Positions 25,966-34,826 of a stretch of 64,000 nucleotides of DNA are shown piece after piece (the stretch's first letter is position 1; each line of letters starts with the position of its first letter). The position numbers were made by a program, and so were the translations under genes. The stretch is from Clostridium sp. K4410.MGS-306 (GTDB lineage: Bacteria; Cyanobacteriota; Vampirovibrionia; Gastranaerophilales; Gastranaerophilaceae). The notes below the pieces were generated by a model, which was given only the letters and a program-made list of their open reading frames with translations, had not been told where the DNA came from and did no database searches. The stretch covers positions 1 through 64,000 of the forward strand of contig LARD01000017.1 of assembly GCA_000980375.1 (NCBI GenBank), in the 5' to 3' direction.

Positions 25966-26754
25966 ATGATTAATAATAAAAAAATTGCTGTTATCATGCC
26001 TGCATACAACGCAGAAAAAACACTTGAACAAACATACAATGAGCTTTATAAAGACATAGTGGATGAAATTATTCTTGTGGATGACAACTCCTCGGACAAA
26101 ACAAAAGAAGTTGCAAAAAAACTGGGCATAACAACCCTTGTGCATGATAAAAACAAAGGATACGGCGGAAACCAGAAAACCTGCTACACAGCAGCGCTCA
26201 AAACAGATGCAGATATCGTGATAATGGTACACCCAGACTATCAGTACACCCCGAAACTCGTACCCGCAATGGCAACAATGCTTGCTTTTGACGAGTATGA
26301 CGCGTGTATTGCATCTCGCTTTATCGGCAAAGGTGCGCTGGAAGGCGGAATGCCTTTATACAAGTTTATTGCAAATAAATGCCTGACACTTTTTCAAAAC
26401 CTCATGATGGGCGAACGTTTGACAGAATACCACACGGGTTTTCGTGCATTTACAAAAGAAGTGCTTGAAAAATGCCCGCTAAAAGACTGCGATGACGATT
26501 TTGTTTTTGACAACGAAATGCTTGCGCTCATTTTTTACAAAGGCTACACAATAGGCCAGATAAGCTGCCCCACAAAATACTTCCCCGATGCTTCCTCAAT
26601 CAACTTTATGAGAAGCTGCAAATACGGTTTCGGGGTTTTGAAAACAAGTATTCTGTTTGCACTGGCAAAATGGGGTATTTATAAATCAAAAATATTTAGA
26701 AACGATGCCAAAACACTGGATAAAAACGAAGAATTACCGTATTTTGAAGGATAA
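25966..26754 (+). CDS. Glycosyltransferase family 2, DPM1-like
   Basis: 262 residues. A GT-A fold with VIMPAYNAEKTL, IILVDDNSSDKT (nucleotide contact) and the DxD-like VHPDYQY near 92, then GFRAFTKEVL. There is no membrane anchor. It resembles polyprenyl-phosphate mannosyl/glucosyl transferases that load a sugar onto a lipid carrier at the cytosolic face. The SD GAGGAG is clear. It is divergent from the GT39-like gene by 63 bp and ends in a strong terminator. Confidence 0.85.
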   Translation: MINNKKIAVIMPAYNAEKTLEQTYNELYKDIVDEIILVDDNSSDKTKEVAKKLGITTLVHDKNKGYGGNQKTCYTAALKTDADIVIMVHPDYQYTPKLVPAMATMLAFDEYDACIASRFIGKGALEGGMPLYKFIANKCLTLFQNLMMGERLTEYHTGFRAFTKEVLEKCPLKDCDDDFVFDNEMLALIFYKGYTIGQISCPTKYFPDASSINFMRSCKYGFGVLKTSILFALAKWGIYKSKIFRNDAKTLDKNEELPYFEG

Positions 26755-26782
26755 AAAAGGGAGGCAAGCCTCCCCTTTTTTA
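26753..26782. terminator. Terminator between convergent GT2 and EF-hand genes
   Basis: A GC-rich stem AAAAGGGAGG / CCTCCCCTTTT with T-runs on both strands. Confidence 0.9.
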
Positions 26783-26795
26783 TTCAGACGTTTAT

Positions 26796-29009
26796 TTAAT
26801 AGCCTTTTTGACTAAGATAGTCATTATACAAGGTGTTTACCTGTTTGAAGAAATATTGATATACATCGTAAGTTTCGCTTTCAATGCTTGATGATTTCAC
26901 TGTTGCATCTACAGCAGTTTGAAGAATTCTTGTGATTTCAACTTTATCAAAGTTATCACCTAATTGTTCCTGCATTTTATTCATTATTGGCGTGATTATG
27001 CCATATAATGCATTTTTAACACATACATATTTGCCTGATATCCACAATTTGCCGCGACCAATAATTCCGCTGCAGTAGTTATCGATTTTTCCGGTTTCTA
27101 CAAGTATTTGAGTCATATCAATTTTATTATTAGACACTTTATTTGTTTCCTGTCCGTGAACTCCTGCTGTTGCTATTGCATTGAAATAAACCACTGCATT
27201 GTTTGCAAGCTCTTCTATAGAGTGTAATCCTGTAGGATTTTCCAGATTCATTGCTACATTAACAATAGCTTGATCAAAGTATTTATCAATTTCTTCTGCA
27301 TTGTAGCTGTCACCTAGCTGCTCTTTCATTTGTGTATGGATTCTTTGTCTGAGCTGATCATACATTTTGTTAATGTCTTTGTTATCTGTATCGTTTGTCC
27401 ACACAACTTTTCCATTTTGAATAGTAAAGTGTGTATAAACCAAGTTATCCCCGCCATGAGTTTCTGTTGTGCCATAACCCCACAAACCTTGAGTCATTTC
27501 AGTAACAGAAAGGTTAACATTTTTTGTCTCTTCGATTTCAACAAAGTTTTCGATTTTATCAACACCCTGTGAAGCAAGAAGCTCTTTGATGAGTTCTTTT
27601 GCTTTTGTGTAGTCTGCTTCCGGAGTTGCTGACGTTTTGAGGTTATCAATCAAAGATTTTGCTTCGATATACTGCGGGAAGTAAACGTATTGAGAGTTGA
27701 TAGAAGCAAGAAGGCTGTCAGTTGTGCCCTGTATCATATCTGCCATTACATAATCAGCTGCAGCATCAAAGATAGCATCTTTTTCTTCTGCATTGGCATA
27801 CTGGCCGGCTGCTTCAAGAGTTTCTTTAACTTTTTCATAATTTTTTGTATTAGATTCTGTTAAAGCATTTTCTTTTGCATAAACATTTTCAAGCTCTTTG
27901 TCAGATTTTTCAACAAAAGCTGCAAATTCTGTTTCAAGGTCAGTGCCGTCACCTTCGTACTGGCTTAGGAATGCTGTTTTGAGTGCATTTAATCTTTCGA
28001 GCCTTGCTTCAGGGTCAAATAATTCTGGGTTTGGCTCATGTGTTCTTGCTTCAATTGAATCATCAATGTATGCGTCAAGCTGCTCACTATATTTTTTGTT
28101 GTCAATAAATTTAGCTCTTGTTTTAACAGCTTCGCTCAAAGGAGTTGTGCCATCGCCGTATTCGTCCATGTCTCCGATAAGATTGCCTATGGCTGTCTTT
28201 GCATTGTTGATTATTTCCTGCATTTTGATAGGGTCAGTCTCTGTCTGGAGCAGCTCAAGAGCTTTTTGTGCCACTTTGTAATTTGTGTCATTTTTATATT
28301 CAGGGTTCAAAGCAGACATAAATGCGTCAAACTCATCGTTTTCCAGACCTCCTGCCATTATTCCGAGGATGTAGTCTGTTGCAATACCTTTAATTTCAGC
28401 ATACTCTTCAGATGTAATGTATTCAGTGTCTGCTTTTTTTGTAGCTTCTGTGAGTTTTTCATAATTTGCATCAGTGTTGTTCACTGCGTCTGTCAATTGC
28501 GTATCAACAGCTGCTTGTGCTGCTTTTCTTTCTTCGATTTTTTCTGCAATGTAAGTTTCAAAACCTGCATAAACTTCATTTGTATCGTAAGGAGTTTTTG
28601 CGTTATTTTTAATATAATCTTCAATATAGGTTCTTGCATTTGTGTTGATGTAAAAAATAAGTGATTTTTTGCCGCTTTCTTCAAGCTCGCCGCTTTCTAA
28701 AAGACCTGCAACATATGTTTCGATAAAGCTGTCTTTCATTTTTGTAAAATATGTTCTCAATTCCACAGCATTTTTAGCAGTTTCAGGAACTTCTGATGAA
28801 GTTGTGGGAACATTAGCTGCGGGCTGCTGTTCAACAGGTTTGGCAGAACCTGTCAAAGATAAATATTCAGCATCTGAAAATCTGTCTTTGAACTGGAATA
28901 AAGAACCTACAGCCTCTTCATTAGAAATCTGTCCGTCTTTGTTTGTGTCTAATTTTGCGATTTCTTCCACTGACAGTTTGTTCAAAAATAAATTAATGTT
29001 TCCTAACAT
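26796..29009 (-). CDS. EF-hand protein with long helical repeats, function unknown
   Basis: 737 residues. One EF-hand loop is clear at residues 21-32 (DTNKDGQISNEE), with Asp/Asn/Asp/Gln at the calcium positions and Glu at position 12. A Pro/Ala linker (59-75) leads to an acidic helical region. This holds at least two related units (about 165-270 and 375-480), each with a YEKL/YEKV start, a DYIL/DYVM helix and a KELIKELL-type end, so an internal duplication is likely. There is no signal peptide or membrane segment. The SD (AAGGAG) is strong and the gene is single. No family recognised; calcium binding is inferred from the loop. Confidence 0.75.
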   Translation of the reverse strand: MLGNINLFLNKLSVEEIAKLDTNKDGQISNEEAVGSLFQFKDRFSDAEYLSLTGSAKPVEQQPAANVPTTSSEVPETAKNAVELRTYFTKMKDSFIETYVAGLLESGELEESGKKSLIFYINTNARTYIEDYIKNNAKTPYDTNEVYAGFETYIAEKIEERKAAQAAVDTQLTDAVNNTDANYEKLTEATKKADTEYITSEEYAEIKGIATDYILGIMAGGLENDEFDAFMSALNPEYKNDTNYKVAQKALELLQTETDPIKMQEIINNAKTAIGNLIGDMDEYGDGTTPLSEAVKTRAKFIDNKKYSEQLDAYIDDSIEARTHEPNPELFDPEARLERLNALKTAFLSQYEGDGTDLETEFAAFVEKSDKELENVYAKENALTESNTKNYEKVKETLEAAGQYANAEEKDAIFDAAADYVMADMIQGTTDSLLASINSQYVYFPQYIEAKSLIDNLKTSATPEADYTKAKELIKELLASQGVDKIENFVEIEETKNVNLSVTEMTQGLWGYGTTETHGGDNLVYTHFTIQNGKVVWTNDTDNKDINKMYDQLRQRIHTQMKEQLGDSYNAEEIDKYFDQAIVNVAMNLENPTGLHSIEELANNAVVYFNAIATAGVHGQETNKVSNNKIDMTQILVETGKIDNYCSGIIGRGKLWISGKYVCVKNALYGIITPIMNKMQEQLGDNFDKVEITRILQTAVDATVKSSSIESETYDVYQYFFKQVNTLYNDYLSQKGY

Positions 29010-29160
29010 AACCTACTCCTTATTGCTTAAACCTTTTCCCTTGCTTGTAATCATGTACTCGGCATTTGTTTTTATAAACTTTAGGCTTTTTAGACTTCAA
29101 TTTTACATTTCTTCACAATCAGGTGCTCAAACCCGTTTTTTAAAGCAAAAAAAATACATG

Positions 29161-29189
29161 TTGACATATTATAGACATTTGTCTATAAT
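29161..29189 (+). promoter_or_regulatory. lexA promoter with embedded SOS operator
   Basis: Consensus -35 TTGACA (29161-29166), 17-bp spacer, consensus -10 TATAAT (29184-29189). A perfect palindrome with 10-bp arms ATTATAGACA and TGTCTATAAT around TT (29168-29189) fills the spacer and -10, where a bound repressor would block polymerase. The ATG is six bases after the -10, so the mRNA should be leaderless. Confidence 0.85.
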
Positions 29190-29195
29190 ATAATT

Positions 29196-29783
29196 ATGTT
29201 AAATCTGAATCTAAGCGAGAAGCAAAAAAACTTTTTTGAAAACCTCAAAAAAGCATACGGGAAAGAACCTCTTCCGAGTTTTGAAAAAATAGCACAGGCT
29301 TTCGGGTTTAAGCACAAAAATTCTGTCTGGCAGTATTTTAATAAACTCAAAGAGTGTGACTTAATCATAGAAAAAAACGGAAAGTTTATCATAAATCCGG
29401 ACTGCTTCGGGGCGATTCTTTTTACATCATCCGTCAGAGCAGGCTTTGCAACCGTTGCCGAAGACTCGATAGAAAAAAGAGTTTCGCTTGACGAAAACTT
29501 TGATTTGGACAACCCGTCAGTATTTATGTTCACAGTGTCGGGCGACTCGATGGTCAACGCAGGTATTTTTGACGGAGACAAAGTCATAGTCAAAAAAACA
29601 CCGTACGCAAAAAACGGAGACATTGTACTTGCGTTTATAGACAACGGCTATACGCTCAAAACCTACAGACAAAAAGACGGAAAAGTCTGGCTCCAGCCCG
29701 AAAATCCCGAATACCCGATTATCGAGCCAAAAGAATCTTTGACTATCTTCGGTGTAGCAACAGGGATTGCAAGACAGCTGTAA
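29196..29783 (+). CDS. lexA: LexA repressor (S24 self-cleaving)
   Basis: 195 residues. An N-terminal winged HTH (about 5-60) is followed by the S24 peptidase domain with the Ala82-Gly83 cleavage site (SVRAGFAT), catalytic S118 (VSGDSMVNAGI) and K155 (GYTLKTYR). RecA-stimulated cleavage at Ala-Gly would relieve repression. The palindrome in its own promoter implies autorepression. It lies upstream of a UmuC-type polymerase on the same strand. The HTH differs from classic LexA, so a LexA-like/UmuD-like hybrid role cannot be ruled out. Confidence 0.88.
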   Translation: MLNLNLSEKQKNFFENLKKAYGKEPLPSFEKIAQAFGFKHKNSVWQYFNKLKECDLIIEKNGKFIINPDCFGAILFTSSVRAGFATVAEDSIEKRVSLDENFDLDNPSVFMFTVSGDSMVNAGIFDGDKVIVKKTPYAKNGDIVLAFIDNGYTLKTYRQKDGKVWLQPENPEYPIIEPKESLTIFGVATGIARQL

Positions 29784-29838
29784 TACTTTTAAAAATGAAA
29801 ACTTATCAACTCTAGATATCCTTCCTAATAAAATCAAA

Positions 29839-29906
29839 AAAGCGGGGGTCTCATGTTAATAAATTGCAGATCACAAATTAGATAAGGGATATACATCCCC
29901 CGCTTT
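29839..29906 (+). terminator. Long-loop hairpin between lexA and umuC
   Basis: A perfect 10-bp GC-rich stem AAAGCGGGGG (29839-29848) / CCCCCGCTTT (29897-29906) encloses 48 bases; inside, ATGT and ACAT can extend it. A T-rich run (ATTTTCTTT) follows. It may end lexA transcripts or act as an attenuator for umuC. The loop is far longer than in the other terminators here. Confidence 0.5.
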
Positions 29907-29954
29907 ATTTTCTTTCCTCAACAAAATGAATATACATTAATAAGGTAATGCACA

Positions 29955-31166
29955 ATGGCAGAGATAGCACTTGTAGATTGCAACAACTTTTTTGTATCGT
30001 GCGAGCAGCTCATGAACCCCGCACTCAAAGACCGGCCTGTTTGCGTTTTGAGCAACAACGACGGCTGTATTATTGCCCGCTCAAAAGAAGCAAAAGCAAT
30101 AGGCATCCCAATGGGGTATCCGCTTTTTAAAGCACAAAAAGAGTTCAAAAACGTAATTTATATCTCAAGAAACTTCGGCCTGTATCACGATGTGTCAAAC
30201 CGCGTTATGACAAAGCTCTTGAGCTACACGCCGGATGTGGAGCAGTATTCAATAGACGAGGCTTTTTTGGATTTGACTGGATTAAAAAAACTCTTTCGCT
30301 GCTCTTACCGCGATATAATTGCAAAAATAAAAAACGAAATAGAAACCGAAATAGGAATCCCCGTGTCTATAGGGCTTGCTCCGACAAAAACCCTTGCAAA
30401 GCTTGCCTGTGAAAAGGCCAAAAAAGACAAATCTCTAAACGGCATACACAGAATACACTATAGAGAAATAGACGACATTCTCAAAAAAACCTATATAGAA
30501 GACATCTGGGGCATAGGCAAAAACACCTCTGCTCTGTTTCACAAATACGGGATTTATAAATGCAGCGAAATTGTAAAACAAAACGACTTCTGGCTGAAAA
30601 AAATCTGGGGAAAACGCGGACTCGAGCTAAAAATGGAGTTGTCAGGAATCAGCGCCAACCCTGTCACAAGCAAAATTGCCCCCCCGAAATCTATCCAGAA
30701 AACAAGTGCTTTCGGCACTTTTACAAGTGACAAAGAGTACATAAAAGGCTCTCTTCACTACCACAGCCATCAGGTATGCTCAAAACTACGCAAACTGGGG
30801 CTGCAGGCAGAAATTATTTTTGTAATGCTAAGGACAAAAGACTTTGAGGTGCTGACAGAAAGAATTGTTCTTCCTCAAGCGACTGACAGTGAGTTTCTTG
30901 TAAATCAGTATGCGGACAAATTGCTGGATAAAATTTATAACCCGAACATAATTTACCGCTCATCAGGGATTTTTGCGGACAAGCTGTCTGAAAAATCAGC
31001 CTCGCAATTGTTTTTGTTTGAAGATGAAAAGACCCAAAAAGCTAAAAAGATAGCACAGGTCTGGGATAATCTTGAAGCAAAATACGGGCGCAGCTGTTTT
31101 CAGATAGGTGTGACAAAAGACCCGCAGGAAGAGAGTAAAACCCACGGACAAAACTATTTTTCATAA
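29955..31166 (+). CDS. umuC: Y-family DNA polymerase V catalytic subunit (UmuC-like)
   Basis: 403 residues. IALVDCNNFFVSCEQL holds the first catalytic Asp (D7) and the UmuC-type Cys, YSIDEAFLDLTG the second Asp-Glu pair, and SIGLAPTKTLAKLA the palm-thumb block. The HhH segment (IEDIWGIGKNTSALFHKYG) and little finger follow, with the C-terminal UmuC extension. It performs error-prone bypass of DNA lesions. No umuD is adjacent, but the LexA-like S24 protein is the preceding gene. An SD-like AAGG precedes the ATG; no second SOS palindrome is visible in the gap. Confidence 0.9.
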   Translation: MAEIALVDCNNFFVSCEQLMNPALKDRPVCVLSNNDGCIIARSKEAKAIGIPMGYPLFKAQKEFKNVIYISRNFGLYHDVSNRVMTKLLSYTPDVEQYSIDEAFLDLTGLKKLFRCSYRDIIAKIKNEIETEIGIPVSIGLAPTKTLAKLACEKAKKDKSLNGIHRIHYREIDDILKKTYIEDIWGIGKNTSALFHKYGIYKCSEIVKQNDFWLKKIWGKRGLELKMELSGISANPVTSKIAPPKSIQKTSAFGTFTSDKEYIKGSLHYHSHQVCSKLRKLGLQAEIIFVMLRTKDFEVLTERIVLPQATDSEFLVNQYADKLLDKIYNPNIIYRSSGIFADKLSEKSASQLFLFEDEKTQKAKKIAQVWDNLEAKYGRSCFQIGVTKDPQEESKTHGQNYFS

Positions 31167-31171
31167 CAAAA

Positions 31172-31203
31172 AAAGATAAAAAAAGCCCTTGCTATGCAAG
31201 GGC
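31172..31203 (-). terminator. Terminator of the prepilin gene
   Basis: A 7-bp stem GCCCTTG / CAAGGGC with a short loop, then a long T-run on the minus strand, about 50 bases after the prepilin stop. Confidence 0.9.
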
Positions 31204-31254
31204 AAATAAGTACTGTTTTAGAAAAACATTTCATATAAATATGAAATATAATTT

Positions 31255-33072
31255 TTACCACTCCACAATAACCGCGCCATAGCCGCCGTTTCCACCTTTG
31301 CTAAACACACCAGGAGTGTCTGAAGCGTTACCGACTCCACCGCCGGCACCATAAGATGTACCCGGCGAAGCGTTTTCTTTACAGATTGCAGGCTGTATCA
31401 TACCAGCGTGCCAACCTTGAGTTTCTTTGGTTTCTACAACATCTTCTGCACAAATTTTTTCATATTTTATATTAGAATCTCTAAAACAACGATAAGTGTT
31501 GTAAACCGTATCTTTGTTATCATAACCGGCAAACTCAGTTTTATCTTCATCACCTTCATTATATTCCGGAAAGCATCCGGAAATTTTTATCCATCTTATA
31601 AGGTTATTCATAATCGTGGTATAGCGGCCTTTTATATATTCATATAATTTTATAGATTGAAAATAATCAGACAAAGATTGGCTGGAAAGAGTGCTTGTTG
31701 ATACAACAAAAGGCGTAATATCTTCCGGTTTGTTGTCATCAACAGACTGTTTGAGAGCATATTTTGAGCCAACTTTTACAAAACCCTGAGGCAATACTTC
31801 AACACCTGTAGACATAACGTTTTCTTCTTTAATTTTATCTTCATTAGCCTCTACAATATTGCATACCACCTTTGTACATTTTTTGACCGCAACCGTAACA
31901 GGAGCATATCCGCCGGGGATATAGGATCTTGGAGTACATTCAGGCGCAGGAGCCCCTCCTCCTTTTAAAGAAAATTGTGAATGTTCACCGGCAGAAGGAG
32001 CCTCCAAGGATTCGTCAGCTTTGCCGCCTGCTGCACCATAACCGTAGAATATTCGGCCCACAACATTGTTTTTGACATTTTTAGCAACAGTTGTGCCGCC
32101 TTTTTCTTCCGGACCGGCCGCATCAGGAATAGTAACAACAAGTTTGCCTTCTAAAGAAGGAACAAAATACGTTTGAGGAATGGCAGAAGTACCACCCATG
32201 CCAAATTTTTTCCAAGTTTTAGAGATAACACCATAGCCGTTCACACCGTTTTTGGCCCATATACACGAACGGCAAGCACCCGGGTCTCCACCGTCGCCAT
32301 AGGTTGTAACGTTGTCGGCAGTGTCTGTGTAATAATTTTTTGCACCGCGGCCGTAGGGGTTGTAGCGTTTGTAATAGTCGCCCCATTGTCCGTTACTGCC
32401 CGTGACATGTCCACTGAAAGCAGAAACAGTGTTTCCGTTCACTTCTAAAGATGAATAATAGTTTGCAGAAACAACTCCTCTACCATAGCCGGCATCTCCA
32501 CCGCGACATTTCCATTTGGAACAACCTACAGAGTCGCCGCCTTGTCCGCCTGCAACTTCTATATAAGTTTTGGAGTCACCGCCGCCTGAACGAGTAAGAT
32601 AAGAAGAGCCTCCATCGTCAGCCCTTGGATGGCTAACAGAGTTGCTCAAACCGCCGTGATATTCACCACCGCGCGTTGTACCGCCGCCTCCTACAGTCAT
32701 TGTATAGGCAGTGCCTCTGTATAATGGAATAAATCCTTCAAAGCGGCCGCCGCCTCCACCGCCAATTACAGTGATACCATATTTGTAAGGTCGTGAACCG
32801 GAGGTAAACGTGCAAGAATCAGTGCCTGTTGCTGTCCAACTGTCGATATTGTTAATGTCACCTTTGGGTGAGCGATTGTCGTAATAAACGTACTGCCCCT
32901 GGCTGTTTCTTGTACAAATCCACATTCCCTTGGGGCCTTCTGTCATGTCCCTTCTTTTTTTTGTTATCACTGGTACAGAAGCCAGCACAATAATACAAAT
33001 AATTAACAAAGTAATCAAAGCTTCTGCCAGTGAAAAAGCAGGGCAAAAGTTTCGGCAAATCTTTTTCATCAT
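31255..33072 (-). CDS. Large prepilin-like protein with glycine-rich domain
   Basis: 605 residues. The N-terminus is a class III signal: basic start, then PAFSLAEALITLLIICIIVLA, with the conserved Glu five residues into the mature helix; Ala replaces the usual Gly before the cut. Residues about 100-330 and 560-605 are very Gly-rich (IGGGGGGRF, YGAGGGVG, SKGGNGGYGAVIVEW) and resemble the glycine-rich domain found in phage tail tips and adhesins. Between them is a Cys-containing globular part (about 380-550). It is probably a minor pilin or tip adhesin of a type IV pilus or type II-like system. A strong SD (AAGGAG) precedes the start. Confidence 0.75.
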   Translation of the reverse strand: MMKKICRNFCPAFSLAEALITLLIICIIVLASVPVITKKRRDMTEGPKGMWICTRNSQGQYVYYDNRSPKGDINNIDSWTATGTDSCTFTSGSRPYKYGITVIGGGGGGRFEGFIPLYRGTAYTMTVGGGGTTRGGEYHGGLSNSVSHPRADDGGSSYLTRSGGGDSKTYIEVAGGQGGDSVGCSKWKCRGGDAGYGRGVVSANYYSSLEVNGNTVSAFSGHVTGSNGQWGDYYKRYNPYGRGAKNYYTDTADNVTTYGDGGDPGACRSCIWAKNGVNGYGVISKTWKKFGMGGTSAIPQTYFVPSLEGKLVVTIPDAAGPEEKGGTTVAKNVKNNVVGRIFYGYGAAGGKADESLEAPSAGEHSQFSLKGGGAPAPECTPRSYIPGGYAPVTVAVKKCTKVVCNIVEANEDKIKEENVMSTGVEVLPQGFVKVGSKYALKQSVDDNKPEDITPFVVSTSTLSSQSLSDYFQSIKLYEYIKGRYTTIMNNLIRWIKISGCFPEYNEGDEDKTEFAGYDNKDTVYNTYRCFRDSNIKYEKICAEDVVETKETQGWHAGMIQPAICKENASPGTSYGAGGGVGNASDTPGVFSKGGNGGYGAVIVEW

Positions 33073-33079
33073 AACTCCT

Positions 33080-33115
33080 TATATAGCATATGTTTCTTCA
33101 TGATAAAGCTATATA
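33080..33115 (-). promoter_or_regulatory. Hairpin in the prepilin 5' leader
   Basis: TATATAGC (33080-33087) and GCTATATA (33108-33115) are perfect 8-bp complements whose inner edge lies two bases from the SD. It could limit ribosome access or be an operator. Confidence 0.4.
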
Positions 33116-33256
33116 AAAAATTATTCATCCCTAAAAACACAATCCAGGGTCACTTACCTTACCTTACAGAAAGGCTTATGGGAACTGGATTTTGAGGTCA
33201 AGAGCTTGTCTTAACATTTCTTTATATTTTGTATTTTCCGTTTTACATTTTTTAAT

Positions 33257-33291
33257 AAAAAAAGCAGACCTTAAATAAAAGTCTGCTTTTT
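33257..33291. terminator. Terminator downstream of pyk
   Basis: An 11-bp stem AAAAAGCAGAC / GTCTGCTTTTT with the loop CTTAAATAAAA; T-runs both ways. It ends pyk on the minus strand, about 20 bases after its stop. Confidence 0.9.
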
Positions 33292-33311
33292 GAATTATAC
33301 AAAAATGTTTT

Positions 33312-34742
33312 CTAGAATGCGCACATTCTGTGAACACGTACAAAGTTTGTTCTGCCTGTGATGAGTTTAGGAATAGAACCGATAATGATAACTCTGTCGT
33401 CTTTTTTGAATTCTGTTTTTTCGAGTAAGAGTTTATCGATTTTTTTCAATAAATCATCATTTAAAACAACATCCCAATCTTTGAGGTAAGGGTGCATATC
33501 CCAGAACAGATTTAATTTTCTACAAGATTTTTCGCTGTCAGAGATAGCAAGAACAGGAACAGATGGTCTCAATTTTGAGAGCAGTTTAACTGTGTAACCT
33601 GTATGAGTGAAAGCAAGAATCGCTTTTGCACCCAAATCGTTAGCCATTTTAACGGCAGCAGCCGCAACAGCTTGAGGAGTTGGTTCATAGTCAGGATTCA
33701 TAGGGAGGTCTAAGTTGTAGCTTACGAAGTTGCTTTGTTCAACGTCATGAGCAATCATAGCCATCATTTTAACAGCTTCTACAGGGTATTTACCTGCAGC
33801 AGTTTCTCCTGACAACATAACAGCGTCAGCACCGTCCAAGATAGCGTTAGCAACGTCAGAAGCTTCTGCCCTTGTCGGAATCGGGTTTTCAATCATAGAC
33901 TCGAGCATTTGTGTTGCTACGATACAAGTTTTTCTTTGTGCAAACGCTTCGTCTACAATCATTTTTTGAACCATAGGCACTTTTTCCGGAGCAAGCTCGA
34001 TACCAAGGTCACCACGAGCAACCATTACAGCGTCAACAACATTCAAAATAGATTTGATGTTTTTAACAGCTTCAGGTTTTTCGATTTTTGCAACGATAGG
34101 TATATCAGCACCAAAGTGACTCAAATATTTTTTAGCGAGCAAGATATCGTCTTTGTCTCTGACAAAAGACAAAGCAAGGTAATCTGCATCGTTGTCAACA
34201 GCAAATTTAATAAAGTCAACGTCACGTTCTGTAATAGCAGAAAGGCTCTTTGTACCGCCGGGGATGTTGATACCTTTTCTGGGTTTGAGCAATTCGCCGT
34301 TAATAACTTTAACACGTACTTTTGAACCTTCTTTTGCAACAACTTGAATTTTAATTTTACCGTCATCGAGAAGGATATATTCGCCTTCGTGAACATCGTC
34401 AGCAACGCCTTTGTAGTCTACAGGTACGATGTTAGGGTCTGTTTGTTCAAGTCCGTATTCGAGCACAAGCTCTTTGCCGGGTTCGATTGCAATAGGTTCG
34501 ATAAGATTACCTACTCTGATTTTTGGACCTTGAAGGTCAACCAGAACTGGAATAAATGTTTTTAATTTTTTTTCTACGTTTCTAATTCTTTTAATAGTTT
34601 CAGCGTGAGCTTCTGCTGTGTTGTGAGAAGTGTTGATTCTAAACATTGTAGCTCCGGAGAGCACAAGTTCTTCTATAGTTGCTTCTTCACAGCTTGCAGG
34701 CCCAAGCGTAGCAACGATTTTTGTTTTGTTCTTTTTCATCAT
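33312..34742 (-). CDS. pyk: Pyruvate kinase
   Basis: 476 residues, normal for the bacterial enzyme. KIVATLGPASCEE opens the barrel, MFRINTSHN carries the substrate Arg/Asn, and MVARGDLGIELAPEKVP and AKIEKPEAV hold the metal and catalytic residues (Lys, Glu, Asp). MLSGETAAGKYPVEAV is the pyruvate kinase signature. It converts phosphoenolpyruvate and ADP to pyruvate and ATP, the last step of glycolysis. There is no extra C-terminal PEP-utiliser domain. Start M1 or M2; the SD AAGGAA supports this region. Confidence 0.96.
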   Translation of the reverse strand: MMKKNKTKIVATLGPASCEEATIEELVLSGATMFRINTSHNTAEAHAETIKRIRNVEKKLKTFIPVLVDLQGPKIRVGNLIEPIAIEPGKELVLEYGLEQTDPNIVPVDYKGVADDVHEGEYILLDDGKIKIQVVAKEGSKVRVKVINGELLKPRKGINIPGGTKSLSAITERDVDFIKFAVDNDADYLALSFVRDKDDILLAKKYLSHFGADIPIVAKIEKPEAVKNIKSILNVVDAVMVARGDLGIELAPEKVPMVQKMIVDEAFAQRKTCIVATQMLESMIENPIPTRAEASDVANAILDGADAVMLSGETAAGKYPVEAVKMMAMIAHDVEQSNFVSYNLDLPMNPDYEPTPQAVAAAAVKMANDLGAKAILAFTHTGYTVKLLSKLRPSVPVLAISDSEKSCRKLNLFWDMHPYLKDWDVVLNDDLLKKIDKLLLEKTEFKKDDRVIIIGSIPKLITGRTNFVRVHRMCAF

Positions 34743-34783
34743 TTTTTTGATTCCTTATATTGTTTCGACTATTCAATACCATA

Positions 34784-34818
34784 AAAAACTAAAAGGGCAG
34801 TCTTTGAGATTGCCCTTT
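34784..34818 (-). terminator. Terminator between fabI and pyk
   Basis: An 8-bp stem AAAGGGCA / TGCCCTTT, then a T-rich run (TTTTAGTTTTTT) on the minus strand. It separates fabI from the downstream pyk. Confidence 0.8.
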
Positions 34819-34826
34819 GAATATTC

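Noticed and set aside
29907-29954. Second SOS operator in front of umuC
   Set aside because: No copy of the lexA palindrome half-site (TAGACA or TGTCTA) is present in this gap.
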